A DNA stretch of 51,881 nt, from positions 119,915 to 171,795 of the forward strand of contig MKWA01000001.1 in the NCBI GenBank assembly GCA_001899285.1, written 5' to 3'. Origin of the DNA: Rhizobiales bacterium 64-17 (lineage in GTDB: Bacteria > Pseudomonadota > Alphaproteobacteria > Rhizobiales > Xanthobacteraceae). A program made the translations under genes and the position numbers. The notes beneath the pieces are model-generated. The model was not told the DNA's origin. It was given only the letters and a program-made list of their open reading frames with translations, and searched no databases. This document shows positions 17,097 to 25,503 of this stretch, piece after piece (the stretch's first letter is position 1; each line of letters begins with the position of its first letter).

Positions 17097-19129
17097 CGTA
17101 ACTCTCCCTGATTGTTGTCGACACGGATCAGCGCATCGACCACCGTGGCGCCGTCGCCATCGGCGATCACCGGATTGAGATCGATCTCGACGATGCCGGG
17201 GTTCGCCGCGACCACTTGTGACAATCGCGCGACGATATTGGCCACCGCTGCACGGTCGATCGCCGGTGCGCCGCGATAGCCGTCCAGCAGCTTCTGCGAC
17301 CGCAGCCTGGCGAGCGCGGCCAGCGCGGCCTCAGGCGTCGCGGGCGCGCGCAGGAATACCGCGTCGTCCAGCACTTCCGCGAGGATGCCACCGATGCCGA
17401 TCATCACCACCGCACCAGTCGCCTTGCTTCGCTGCGCGCCGACGATCAGTTCGAGGCCCGGCTTGACCATCTTCTGGATCAGCACGTCCACCCGGCCGAG
17501 CTTCGCCTGCATCGCATCGACCGCCGCATGCACTTCCGGTGCGGTCTTCAGATTCAACGCTACGCCACCGACATCGGATTTGTGCGCAATCTGGGCGGAC
17601 GAGACTTTCACGGCGACAGGGAATCCGATCTTTTGCGCGGCGGCGACGGCGGCATCGGCATCGCCAGCGACCGTTTCCATCGTCACCGGTAAACCGAAAG
17701 CAGCGAGATAGATTTTCGAGCGGGCCTCGGACAGCGCGCCATCCGGCAAAGGCGCGGCATCGACCGATGCCGGAGCCCGCGGTGCAGGACGATCCACGGC
17801 GCGATCCATCAGGTGGCGGAGCGCGCGCACCGCGCGGTCGACCGACGGATAGTTAGCGACGCCTTCTCGCGCAAGAATTGCTTCGCTGTTCTCCGCAACG
17901 ACGCAAGCCACCACCGGTTTCTCGCCATTGGCGGCGACCAGCGCGTCGGCGAATTCCTTGTAGTCGAGGCCGACGGCGATGCCGATCAGCGCATCGACGT
18001 CCGGTTGCCGGATGATCGCCTGAGCGCAGGTGCCGAGGTGTTCGCGTTTGGTCTGGCCGGTGACCTCGACCGGGTTGCCCAGCGCTGCATATGGCGGCAC
18101 GATGGTGCGAAGCTCCTGCAGCTTGTCATCGAGCGCCGGCAACTCGATGCCATGCTCGTCGCAATGATCGGCGGCGACCACGCCCGGCCCGCCAGCCAGC
18201 GAAAAGATCGCGGCGCGCCGCCCACCGAGGCGACGGCCGCTATTGCGGGCAAATGCGGCAGCGACATCGAACAATTCCTGGCTGCTGGTGACGACGCTCG
18301 CGCCGGCCTCGCGCAACAGCGAATCCCAGACACGCCCGTCTCCCGCCATCGATCCGGTGTGCGACAGCGCGGCACGCTGGCCCGAGCGGGAACGGCCACC
18401 CTTGAGGATCACCACCGGCTTGACGCGGCTCACCTCGGCGACCGCATCGAGGAATTGCGGCACGTCCGGCACGCCTTCCACGAAGGCAGCGATCACATTG
18501 GTCTGCGGGTCATCCTTGAGGTAGCGGAAGATCAATGCGTGATTGAGATCGGCCATGTTGCCGACGCTGGCGAGCTTCGACATGCCGATCCGCGCTTCGG
18601 CAAGCGCGGCCATGGCGGCGTTGCCGAACGCACCGCTTTGCGACACGAAGGCAATCGGCCCGGCCGGAAGCGTCGCCTTCGCCACGGGCGAAGCATTCAT
18701 CGGCAAGTGAAAATTGCGGACGCCAAGACAGTTCGGTCCGATCAGCCGCACTTTTCCGCCGGCGCGCCGCAGCATGTCGTCCTGCAACGCGCGCCCTTCC
18801 CGCCCGACTTCCTGGAAACCCGCCGTGAAAACCACAGCGGCTTTCGCGGAGATCGCCACCGCATCCTCGATCGCCGAGGCCGCATGCTGCACCGGAACAC
18901 TCAGCAGGACGAGATCGACCGGCACCGGAAGATCGCGCAGCGTCGGCACCGACTTGACGCCGGACACCTCCGGCGATGAGCGGCTGATCGGATAAAGCGC
19001 GCCGGGAAAACCGGATAGCTGCAAATTACGAAACACCTGCGATCCGAATTTCGCCGAGTCCGACGACGCACCGACAACGGCGATGCTCGACGGGCAGAAC
19101 ACGGCATCGATGGCGGTGGTCACGCTCAT
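17093..19129 (-). CDS. ADP-forming acyl-CoA synthetase (acetate-CoA ligase type)
   Basis: A 678-residue cytoplasmic enzyme that makes an acyl-CoA from a free acid, CoA and ATP by way of a phosphohistidine. Domains in order: a CoA-binding fold ('IAVVGASSDSAKFGSQV'), two succinyl-CoA-ligase-like domains with the phosphoacceptor His257 in ALSHTGSMAG, then an ATP-grasp domain (about 460-670) with 'GFPVAVKVSS' and 'GIVEIDLNPV'. The ATG at 19129 has AAGGAA just upstream; an extension to 19189 adds nothing family-like. It is the first gene of the operon, so the pathway seems to begin with CoA activation of an imported acid, followed by the thiolase/DUF35 pair. Confidence 0.9.
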   Translation of the reverse strand: MSVTTAIDAVFCPSSIAVVGASSDSAKFGSQVFRNLQLSGFPGALYPISRSSPEVSGVKSVPTLRDLPVPVDLVLLSVPVQHAASAIEDAVAISAKAAVVFTAGFQEVGREGRALQDDMLRRAGGKVRLIGPNCLGVRNFHLPMNASPVAKATLPAGPIAFVSQSGAFGNAAMAALAEARIGMSKLASVGNMADLNHALIFRYLKDDPQTNVIAAFVEGVPDVPQFLDAVAEVSRVKPVVILKGGRSRSGQRAALSHTGSMAGDGRVWDSLLREAGASVVTSSQELFDVAAAFARNSGRRLGGRRAAIFSLAGGPGVVAADHCDEHGIELPALDDKLQELRTIVPPYAALGNPVEVTGQTKREHLGTCAQAIIRQPDVDALIGIAVGLDYKEFADALVAANGEKPVVACVVAENSEAILAREGVANYPSVDRAVRALRHLMDRAVDRPAPRAPASVDAAPLPDGALSEARSKIYLAAFGLPVTMETVAGDADAAVAAAQKIGFPVAVKVSSAQIAHKSDVGGVALNLKTAPEVHAAVDAMQAKLGRVDVLIQKMVKPGLELIVGAQRSKATGAVVMIGIGGILAEVLDDAVFLRAPATPEAALAALARLRSQKLLDGYRGAPAIDRAAVANIVARLSQVVAANPGIVEIDLNPVIADGDGATVVDALIRVDNNQGELR

Positions 19130-19232
19130 GAATTCCTTGCGCCTGTGCAGACAACGGAAACAACCGGCGGACAGCGCCCGCATGCGCAAACTCTGCCATT
19201 TCCGGAGAGGCTGTCAACCTGTACGAAATTTT

Positions 19233-19339
19233 GTTTCCTATAAGGAAAGTCACCGGATAAACTGGCTCGAAACGCGCGGGTCCGTTTCCGCCTGTTAAAG
19301 CCAAACCTAGCCGGCGAAGATCGTTTCCCGAGTGGAAAC
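19233..19339. promoter_or_regulatory. Repeated operator GTTTCC-N5-GGAAAC between acyl-CoA synthetase and XRE-cupin regulator
   Basis: The divergent intergenic region holds GTTTCC-TATAA-GGAAAG (19233-19249) and GTTTCC-CGAGT-GGAAAC (19323-19339), two inverted repeats with the same 5-bp spacer. A third, decayed copy is GTTTCC-GCCTG-TTAAAG (19284-19300). Identical half-sites and spacing on both promoter sides point to a dimeric regulator that controls both genes. The adjacent XRE-cupin protein is the obvious candidate. The sites are seen; the protein assignment is inference. Confidence 0.6.
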
Positions 19340-19365
19340 TCGTCCGGCGCGAAGGGGAAGTCATC

Positions 19366-20013
19366 ATGCCACGGCAAAGCTCATCGAAGAGAGTTGCTCC
19401 ATCATCATCAGCAATACCGGGTTCGGTTTCGACGCCCCATGAGCGGGTGCTCGAGGCGGAAATCGGTCAGGAAGTGCGGCAACTGCGCCGCGGACTGGAT
19501 CTCACAGTGGCGCAACTCAGCGCCACCGCAGGGCTTTCCACCGGCATGCTGTCGAAAATCGAGAACGGCGCAATTTCACCCTCGCTGGCAACGTTGAACG
19601 CGCTGGCTAACGCGTTGAACGTTTCGGTACGCCAATTCTTCCGCGACAGCGCCAGTGAGCCGCCCTGCTCCTATGTCAAAGGCGGACAAGGCACGCGAAT
19701 GAATCGCCGCGGCACAAAAGCAGGATATCTCTACGATCTGCTGGTTGGGCGCTCGTTCGACGGCGACATCACCATTGAGCCCTATCTCATCACGCTCGGT
19801 CCGGACGCAGTGCCACACACAACCTTCCGCCACGCCGGCAACGAATTCCTCTATATGCTGTCGGGGACGATGGTTTATCGCCACGGGACGCGCAGCTACA
19901 CGCTGCGACCCGGCGACACATTATATTTCGACGCCAGCGCCCGGCATGGACCGGAGGAATTCACCCGGCAACCGGTCAGCTATCTTTCACTCGTGACGTA
20001 CCCGCGGCGATGA
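19366..20013 (+). CDS. XRE-family regulator with C-terminal cupin domain
   Basis: A 215-residue DNA-binding protein. After a Ser-rich tail, a lambda-repressor-like HTH (about 30-85) reads 'GLDLTVAQLSATAGLSTGML' and 'IENGAISPSLATLNALANAL'. A cupin_2 sensor domain follows (about 120-210, 'PHTTFRHAGNEFLYMLSGTM', 'LRPGDTLYF'). Regulators of this build usually control small catabolic operons in response to a metabolite held by the cupin. The gene is divergent from the acyl-CoA synthetase operon and shares with it the GTTTCC-N5-GGAAAC sites. The ATG at 19366 follows an AAGGGGAAG ribosome site. Confidence 0.92.
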   Translation: MPRQSSSKRVAPSSSAIPGSVSTPHERVLEAEIGQEVRQLRRGLDLTVAQLSATAGLSTGMLSKIENGAISPSLATLNALANALNVSVRQFFRDSASEPPCSYVKGGQGTRMNRRGTKAGYLYDLLVGRSFDGDITIEPYLITLGPDAVPHTTFRHAGNEFLYMLSGTMVYRHGTRSYTLRPGDTLYFDASARHGPEEFTRQPVSYLSLVTYPRR

Positions 20014-20104
20014 ATGGAGCGTTGAAGCGGCGGCAACCAATAACTGAGATGGCCGCAACCCGGAAATATCCGCTGCTCGAAAATAAGCTACGTTGAAATG
20101 CAAA

Positions 20105-20129
20105 CGCCGCGACGACCGTCACCGCGGCG
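20105..20129 (-). terminator. Possible terminator after the ring-cleavage operon
   Basis: CGCCGCG (20105-20111) pairs with CGCGGCG (20123-20129) around an 11-base loop. Read on the minus strand it lies 14 bp after the stop of the Liv-type receptor gene and is followed by TTTGCATTTC, a broken T-rich run. This is a weak but reasonable intrinsic terminator for the minus-strand operon, and it may also stop the convergent XRE gene. Confidence 0.45.
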
Positions 20130-20142
20130 CTCTTGTTGAGGC

Positions 20143-21408
20143 TTATTTCTTCGCATCCGCGTAAGGGTAGACCATCTTGCCGGTTTTATATTTATCCGGC
20201 CACACAATCACCTGATGATCGACCGTGCGAAACTGTTCGATGTTGTTCGGCGCAACATTCTGGAATTGAGTGAACACCGTTCTCGCCTCAGTCCAGTCGC
20301 CATTGGCGTTATATGCAATATCACCAGCAACCGTCTTGAAGGCGTTAGCGTGAATGTATTTGGCGATCTTGTCGTGGTCGAGACTTTTGGTCGCGGTCAC
20401 CGCCTGCGCCAAAATCTGTCCCGCCGCATAGCCGAACGGCACGAAACCATAGCCGAATGGATCGATCCTCTGGTCCGTGGCTCGTTTCCGGTATTGATCC
20501 AGCACTACCTGCAGACCCGGAAAATTGAAGCTCGGTGCCGGGACAAAACTTTCCATGATGGTCATGCCGTTCATCAGCGGGCCGAGTTGAACCTTGAGCG
20601 GCGTCACCAGCAGGCCGATCATGGTGCCGCCGAACATTTTCGGCTGATAGCCGATCTCGTTCGCCGCGCGGATGATACCGACGGTATCCGGCGGATAGGA
20701 TGCGACGAAAACGATATCGGCATTGGCCGCCTGGACCGCACGCACGACCGGCGAAAAATCGGTGGTGCTCGGCGGATAAGTCTTGTCGTAGATAATGTCG
20801 AAGCCAAGCGCCTTGGCGTTAGCTTTGGCGCCATCCGCCGCGGTCTTCGCAAATTCCGCGTCGGCGGCAATCATCGCCACTGTCTTCGGTTTCGGTTTCT
20901 GTGCAGCGGCCAATTCGAAATAACCGCGAGAGAACGCCTTCACGCCCTCAGGCCCAACCGGGACCATGGAGAAATAGCGCGAGTAGTTAAAGTGCGAATT
21001 GACGCCGATCGCCAGCAGGCTGATCGTGGTCTTGTTGGCTTGCATGATAACCGGCATCGCCGGCGCCACCATGTTGGTGGCGTAAGGACCGACCAGCAAA
21101 TCGACTTTGTCCACCGTCATCAGCTTGGTGTAGATGCCGGGGACATTCGACGGGTTGCTCTGATCGTCATAGTAGACCAGTTCGACAGGGCGACCGAGCA
21201 GGCCGCCCTTTGCATTGACATCATCGCGCCAGATTTCCAGCGCGATCAGTAATTGCTTGCCGTTTTGCGCCACCGCCCCGGTCAGCGCCATGCTGAACCC
21301 AACTTTGATCGGATCCGCCGCGCGGGACGGAGTGAGCGAACCGATAACAAGCAAAGCCACTGCGGCGATCATCCGCAGCGGTTTTCGCAGTCCTTTCATT
21401 CCCAACAT
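20143..21408 (-). CDS. Liv-type ABC transporter substrate-binding protein
   Basis: A 421-residue periplasmic receptor (Peripla_BP_6 type). It has a signal peptide (MLGMKGLRKPLRMIAA...PSRA), then 'IKVGFSMALTGAVAQNGKQ', 'LVGPYATNMVAPAMPVI' and 'AANADIVFVASYPPDTVGI', all typical of LivK-like proteins that bind amino or aromatic acids. GGAGGA lies just before the ATG at 21408. It is the last gene of a five-gene operon with an extradiol dioxygenase, so an aromatic acid or a derivative is a likely ligand. No permease or ATPase is adjacent; the LivMGF genes at the left edge of the window are possible partners. Confidence 0.9.
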   Translation of the reverse strand: MLGMKGLRKPLRMIAAVALLVIGSLTPSRAADPIKVGFSMALTGAVAQNGKQLLIALEIWRDDVNAKGGLLGRPVELVYYDDQSNPSNVPGIYTKLMTVDKVDLLVGPYATNMVAPAMPVIMQANKTTISLLAIGVNSHFNYSRYFSMVPVGPEGVKAFSRGYFELAAAQKPKPKTVAMIAADAEFAKTAADGAKANAKALGFDIIYDKTYPPSTTDFSPVVRAVQAANADIVFVASYPPDTVGIIRAANEIGYQPKMFGGTMIGLLVTPLKVQLGPLMNGMTIMESFVPAPSFNFPGLQVVLDQYRKRATDQRIDPFGYGFVPFGYAAGQILAQAVTATKSLDHDKIAKYIHANAFKTVAGDIAYNANGDWTEARTVFTQFQNVAPNNIEQFRTVDHQVIVWPDKYKTGKMVYPYADAKK

Positions 21409-21444
21409 TGCTTCCTCCCTGGATGATTTTTGTGTCGTGACGCG

Positions 21445-22332
21445 TTATTGCATCATCTCGTCTGGCGGCATCGGTCCCCACAGATTGGCCGCATTGGGAT
21501 CCTTCGGCCAAACTTTCGGCCGCTGTGGATTGTCGCGATGCCACGGTCGCGGCTCAAAACAACCGAGTGATTCGTCTTTCATCTGATCAAGCTCGGCAAA
21601 GAGTTCGGTGATGAGGCCGGTCGGGCTGCGGTGATATGCAAACAGGTTGTGGCCGATGCCGTGGCGGCCCGGCCCCCACAACATCCGGTAGCCGTGAATG
21701 CTCAGATAGTCGCAAGCCTGTTGCAGATGCGCCCAGTCGCGCAGTTCGAACGCGGTGTGGAAGTGGCGATTTTTGCCGGTCTCGATCAGATTGATGGTGT
21801 GATGGTCGGGACCGCAGCGCAAAAATGAGAAGTGATCACCCATCCAGTCGGACACGCGAAATCCGAGCACATCGCAATAAAATTGGGTGATGTTCTTTAC
21901 GTCCGTAACATGAAAAGCGACATGGCCGAGTTTGTGCGGGACAATTCCCTTCAGCTGAAACTTTTGCCGCAGCGGTTCCGGCCGCCGAAACACTTCCATG
22001 GTAGTGCCTTTAGGGTCCGCAAACGTGACCATGTCGGAAATCGTCGGCTCCGCGTCCTTTTTCCGCTCGGTCTTGACGCCTTGAGCCTGCGTCTGCCGCT
22101 CGAACGCATCAAGGTCGTCGTCGGGCCCGATCTGGAAGCCAAGATTGACGCATTTGATCTCGTCGCCCTTCCGCAAAACGACGGAATGATGGTCAATCGT
22201 ACTGGCGAGGTAGGCAGCATCCTTCTCCCGTTCGATCAACGTAAGGCCGAGCACATTGGTGTAGTAATCGATCTGCGGTTCCAGGTCCGGCATTTCGTAG
22301 GTTGCGTGAGCGATCTTGCGGACGCCAATCAT
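21445..22332 (-). CDS. Extradiol ring-cleavage dioxygenase-like VOC protein
   Basis: A 295-residue protein with two vicinal-oxygen-chelate (glyoxalase/bleomycin) modules. The expected Fe(II) ligands of type I extradiol dioxygenases are present in the second module: His137 in KLGHVAFHV, His192 in RHFHTAFEL and Glu243 in LITELFAEL. 'QFYCDVLGFRVSDW' and 'DHHTINLIE' also match the catechol 2,3-dioxygenase/BphC family. It would open a catechol-type ring next to the hydroxyls. It lies 29 bp after a hydroxyisobutyrate-dehydrogenase-like gene and 36 bp before a Liv-type receptor, in an operon with a fumarylacetoacetase-like enzyme, consistent with a meta-cleavage route. The actual catechol is unknown. 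Confidence 0.85.
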   Translation of the reverse strand: MIGVRKIAHATYEMPDLEPQIDYYTNVLGLTLIEREKDAAYLASTIDHHSVVLRKGDEIKCVNLGFQIGPDDDLDAFERQTQAQGVKTERKKDAEPTISDMVTFADPKGTTMEVFRRPEPLRQKFQLKGIVPHKLGHVAFHVTDVKNITQFYCDVLGFRVSDWMGDHFSFLRCGPDHHTINLIETGKNRHFHTAFELRDWAHLQQACDYLSIHGYRMLWGPGRHGIGHNLFAYHRSPTGLITELFAELDQMKDESLGCFEPRPWHRDNPQRPKVWPKDPNAANLWGPMPPDEMMQ

Positions 22333-22361
22333 GGGATTATCTCTCCTTTGATAATTGCTAT

Positions 22362-23237
22362 TCAGAACTTCGGTTTGTTTCCGGCCTCGAAGAATTCGAG
22401 CAGCGCGGCGACATCGCGTTCCCCGATCTGCGGGATAGCGCGGCGATAAACATCAATCAGACAATCCAGCAGCGGCGCCGCAACACCGGCGGAATCAGCC
22501 AGATGCTTCGCTTCGTCGAGATAATGGAGCAGACCGGGCGCCGAACCTTGCTGCGGCGTGAAACGCCGCTCCGCCATCCACGGGGCACGAATTCCGAACT
22601 GGGTCGAACCACCGCTACCATTCGCGACAGCCTTGATCATCAACGCGGGATCGACCCCGGCCTTCAGTCCGATCGCCATCGCCTGCGCGGTGCCAGCGAT
22701 GTGCAGGCCGACCAGAAGATTATTGATCAGCTTGACCTTGGTCGCCGAGCCGAATGCTCCGAGGTAGAGACAAAGATCGGCAAATCCGGCAATCACAGGC
22801 TCGAGCGATTTTGCTGCATTTGCATTGCCGGCGAGATAGATCGCGGCCTTGCGCGCCGCCACCATGCCGGGCGTTCCACTGACTTCACCATCGATGAAGA
22901 TGGCACCGGCATCGGCGAGAATTCCGACATATTTCTCCTTCACCGGCACCGCATGCGAGCCGAACTCGACGACGATTTGCCCCGGCTTGACCGCGCTCAA
23001 GATGCCGTCAGGTCCGCAAATCACCTGGTCGAGAGCCTCATCGGACGGCAAGCAGGTGAAAATGATGTCCACCTGTGCCGCCAAATCCTTCGGCGATGAA
23101 GCAGGAATGCCGCCAAGCTTGCGGAATTCGTCGAGCGAACTACGTCGATAGCCAATGACCTTGCGGCCGCTTTTGATCAGGTTTTCGCAGATTGGTAGCC
23201 CTATCTTGCCGACCCCTACGAATCCGACGGTCTCCAT
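22362..23237 (-). CDS. NAD(P)-dependent 3-hydroxyisobutyrate-dehydrogenase-like oxidoreductase
   Basis: A 291-residue beta-hydroxyacid dehydrogenase. The Rossmann motif GFVGVGKIG lies at residues 5-13, the substrate-binding segment 'DGEVSGTPGMVAARKAA' near residue 117, and the catalytic Lys in 'KVKLINNLLVG' near residue 170. The length is normal for the family, which reduces or oxidises small 3-hydroxy acids, semialdehydes or tartronate. Within this operon it would act on a ring-cleavage product or side chain. A dedicated substrate cannot be assigned from sequence. Confidence 0.87.
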   Translation of the reverse strand: METVGFVGVGKIGLPICENLIKSGRKVIGYRRSSLDEFRKLGGIPASSPKDLAAQVDIIFTCLPSDEALDQVICGPDGILSAVKPGQIVVEFGSHAVPVKEKYVGILADAGAIFIDGEVSGTPGMVAARKAAIYLAGNANAAKSLEPVIAGFADLCLYLGAFGSATKVKLINNLLVGLHIAGTAQAMAIGLKAGVDPALMIKAVANGSGGSTQFGIRAPWMAERRFTPQQGSAPGLLHYLDEAKHLADSAGVAAPLLDCLIDVYRRAIPQIGERDVAALLEFFEAGNKPKF

Positions 23238-23276
23238 GGTTCCCTCATCTCTGGTTTCCTCGCCTTCGCCGCTCTC

Positions 23277-23642
23277 TCATGAAATGCTGGTGGAGCGGTC
23301 GGAGAAATTGACGGTGATGGAAAGCGACCCTTCCATCACCATCCATTCGCGAATGCGGAAGCTGCGCATGCCGTTGACGACGAACGGATCGTTCAAAGCG
23401 ATCCTGCGCGCCTCCTCGATCGTGTCGACGCGCACGACGGTCAGACCGTCACTGCTTTTGCCGAAATCGAGTGGCCCGGACGCAAACAGCTTTCCGTCCC
23501 GCTCGAGCTGAATCATGTATTCAAGATGCGCGACCAGATGCGGACGGAGATCCACATCCCGGCCATCCCAGATGATGGCGAAGAACTTTTTCCGCCACAT
23601 CTTGCCGGTGAGTTCCTGAACACGCTCCTGGAATGACGCCAT
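23277..23642 (-). CDS. YCII-related / muconolactone-isomerase-like small protein
   Basis: A 121-residue protein with a ferredoxin-like fold of the YCII/YciI group: 'FFAIIWDGRDVDLRPHLVAHLEYMIQLERDGKLFASGPL', then 'GLTVVRVDTIEEARRIALNDPFV'. The His in 'RPHLVAHL' and the Asp in 'LNDPF' are the conserved pair seen in YciI proteins. Members occur as small accessory enzymes (dehalogenase- or isomerase-like) in aromatic pathways, but the reaction is usually unproven. The ATG at 23642 is chosen over 23675, whose extra residues would overlap the upstream gene's control region. It lies between the fumarylacetoacetase-like and dehydrogenase genes. Confidence 0.78.
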   Translation of the reverse strand: MASFQERVQELTGKMWRKKFFAIIWDGRDVDLRPHLVAHLEYMIQLERDGKLFASGPLDFGKSSDGLTVVRVDTIEEARRIALNDPFVVNGMRSFRIREWMVMEGSLSITVNFSDRSTSIS

Positions 23643-23675
23643 ACGCAAAACTCCACCTTGACGTATCCGCAGCAA

Positions 23676-24602
23676 TTACTGGTCGTCCGCGACCATGCGG
23701 TTTGTCAGCGTGCCACAACCCTCGATCTCGATTTTCACTTCGTCGCCGATCTTGAGGAATTCACCGCGCGGCATGCCGACGCCGGCGGGCGAGCCGGTCG
23801 CAATCACGTCGCCGGGTTGCAAGGTGACATGCCGGCTCAGATAGGCGACCTGCTCGGCAATGCCATGCACCATCTTGCCGGTGTTGGAATCCTGCTTGAG
23901 AACGCCATTGACCCAAAGCTTGATCGCAAGATTGTTGGGGTCACGGACATAGGCAGCCGGCGTGAACCACGGACCCATCGGCGCCGCATCGGCAAAGCAC
24001 TTCTGACCGATCCAGTCGTAAATGAAGGGCGTGCCATCGCGTTTCATGAGGTCGCGCGCTGACAGATCGTTGATGATGACGTAACCCGCCACCGCGTCGA
24101 AGGCTTTGGCTTCGGAGATGCTCCGGGTCGAACGGCCGATGACGACGCCGAGCTCTCCTTCCCAATCAACCTGCTGCGAAAATTTCGGCAATCGCGCCGG
24201 CGCACCGTCACCGATGATGGAACCGGCGGTCGTCTTCATGAAGAACCAGGGTTCAGCGCCCTTGGTCATCGACAATTCTTTGCCGGTCGTGCGTTTGGCG
24301 ATTTCGGCCATCTCTTCCAGATGGTCCCAATAGTTCGCGCCGGCACAGAACAGTGACCCCGGATAGAGAATCGGAGCCAACAATTCGACTTTCGAGAACG
24401 GCACACCGCCCTTGGCGTTCTTGACCGCCGCGTGGATGCGGGGATGCGCGCGATCCCAGGCATTCAACAAACCGATGACGGTGCCGGCTTCCGGGATATC
24501 GCCGACAAGATCGGCAGCCGGATAAACCAGCCCATCGGACAAAACGCCCGCAACGTCGCGACCATTGTGCCGGTAGCTGATGAGGCGATAGCCCTCATCC
24601 AT
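23676..24602 (-). CDS. Fumarylacetoacetate-hydrolase-family protein
   Basis: A 308-residue FAH-superfamily hydrolase or isomerase. The divalent-metal ligands are visible: two Glu in 'DWEGELGVVIG' and an Asp in 'VIINDLSARDL'; the C-terminal 'DVIATGSPAGVG' is also characteristic. Such enzymes hydrolyse carbon-carbon bonds of beta-diketo acids or isomerise/decarboxylate ring-cleavage products. The ATG at 24602 puts the family start at 'YRLISYRHNGRDVAGVL'; an upstream extension to 24803 would run through the promoter. It is the first gene of the operon, divergent from the TetR regulator. Confidence 0.88.
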   Translation of the reverse strand: MDEGYRLISYRHNGRDVAGVLSDGLVYPAADLVGDIPEAGTVIGLLNAWDRAHPRIHAAVKNAKGGVPFSKVELLAPILYPGSLFCAGANYWDHLEEMAEIAKRTTGKELSMTKGAEPWFFMKTTAGSIIGDGAPARLPKFSQQVDWEGELGVVIGRSTRSISEAKAFDAVAGYVIINDLSARDLMKRDGTPFIYDWIGQKCFADAAPMGPWFTPAAYVRDPNNLAIKLWVNGVLKQDSNTGKMVHGIAEQVAYLSRHVTLQPGDVIATGSPAGVGMPRGEFLKIGDEVKIEIEGCGTLTNRMVADDQ

Positions 24603-24648
24603 GGCGCTCTCCCTTCCCTGCCGCGCGATAGGTGGCGCCCTCGCGCTT

Positions 24649-24663
24649 GTTATGTAATGTAAC
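24649..24663. promoter_or_regulatory. Candidate TetR operator upstream of the ring-cleavage operon
   Basis: GTTATGTAATGTAAC is an imperfect palindrome with GTTA/TAAC outer arms and 15 bp in length, followed by further TA-rich repeats (ACGTATCGTAC). It lies between the divergent FAH-family and TetR genes, 47 bp before the FAH start, in otherwise GC-rich DNA. This is the expected place for a TetR-family operator. The match rests on symmetry only. Confidence 0.4.
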
Positions 24664-24759
24664 GTATCGTACTGTTTGCCCGGAAAGCAATCCCGGGCTA
24701 CAGGGTTTTCTCTGCTGCGCCGCAGCGCGAATGCCAGAAGCGACGAGAAGTCAAAAGCC

Positions 24760-25455
24760 GTGAAAAACGAAGGTCGAGCCGCCAAGTCCCGCAGCACTGC
24801 CACCCGCGCGGGTCATCCGCACCACAAGCCGCGCGAGCGGCGCGGCGGTCGCATGACCGAAGGGCGCCGACAGGAGATCATGAGCAAGGCGGCGGCCCTG
24901 TTTATTCAAAAGGGCTATGACAACGTCAGCATCGACGATGTCATCAAGCTCGTGGGCGGTTCGAAAGCGACAATCTACGCCCAGTTCGGCGGCAAGAAGG
25001 GGTTGTTTGAGGCGGTGATCCGGCAGCCTTGCGTCGAAGTCACACACGCCATCGACATCAATCCGTCCGGTGATATCGAAGAGCAATTGACGCAGATCGG
25101 CCGCGCGTTTCTTGGCACTGTGCTCAGCTCACACGTACTCGAACTGCATCGTCTGATGGTGTCAATCGGGAAAACGTTTCCGGCGATCAGCGCGCTGTTC
25201 TACGAGAAAGGGCCCCTCACCGCTTACGAGATTCTGGCGCAATGGGTGGAGAAGCAACAGAAGGCTGGCAAACTTGGGCCTGGCAATCCTCGCCAGCTTG
25301 CGATCCTCTTCCACGACATGCTGATCGGTGATCACCAGTTGGCACTGCTCACCTCACCAAAGCATTGCTCGCCTAAAGCCATCGACAAGACGGTACGGGC
25401 CGCTGTTGCCGTGTTTCTGAACGGTGCACGAGTGAACGCCGGCGTCAAAGACTAA
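24760..25455 (+). CDS. TetR-family transcriptional regulator
   Basis: A regulator of about 231 residues. After a very basic N-terminal tail comes the TetR helix-turn-helix: 'RRQEIMSKAAALFIQKGYDNVSIDDVI' with the recognition helix 'GGSKATIYAQFGGKKGLFEAV'. A ligand-binding C-terminal domain of the AcrR type follows ('FPAISALFYEKGPLTAYEIL'). The start is uncertain: GTG at 24760 is preferred because the DNA before it looks like an untranslated leader with two small hairpins. A TTG at 24676 would give 259 residues and an ATG at 24853 would give 200. It is divergent from the ring-cleavage operon and probably controls it. Confidence 0.85.
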   Translation: MKNEGRAAKSRSTATRAGHPHHKPRERRGGRMTEGRRQEIMSKAAALFIQKGYDNVSIDDVIKLVGGSKATIYAQFGGKKGLFEAVIRQPCVEVTHAIDINPSGDIEEQLTQIGRAFLGTVLSSHVLELHRLMVSIGKTFPAISALFYEKGPLTAYEILAQWVEKQQKAGKLGPGNPRQLAILFHDMLIGDHQLALLTSPKHCSPKAIDKTVRAAVAVFLNGARVNAGVKD

Positions 25456-25503
25456 CCGGTTCGTTCTCACCGCAGCCGCGCAACAAGAATCCCCGAATTG
25501 CGC

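Noticed and set aside
20014-20104. Possible small gene between the XRE regulator and the receptor gene.
   Set aside because: No frame with a start and ribosome site; the stretch only leads into the weak hairpin at 20105-20129.
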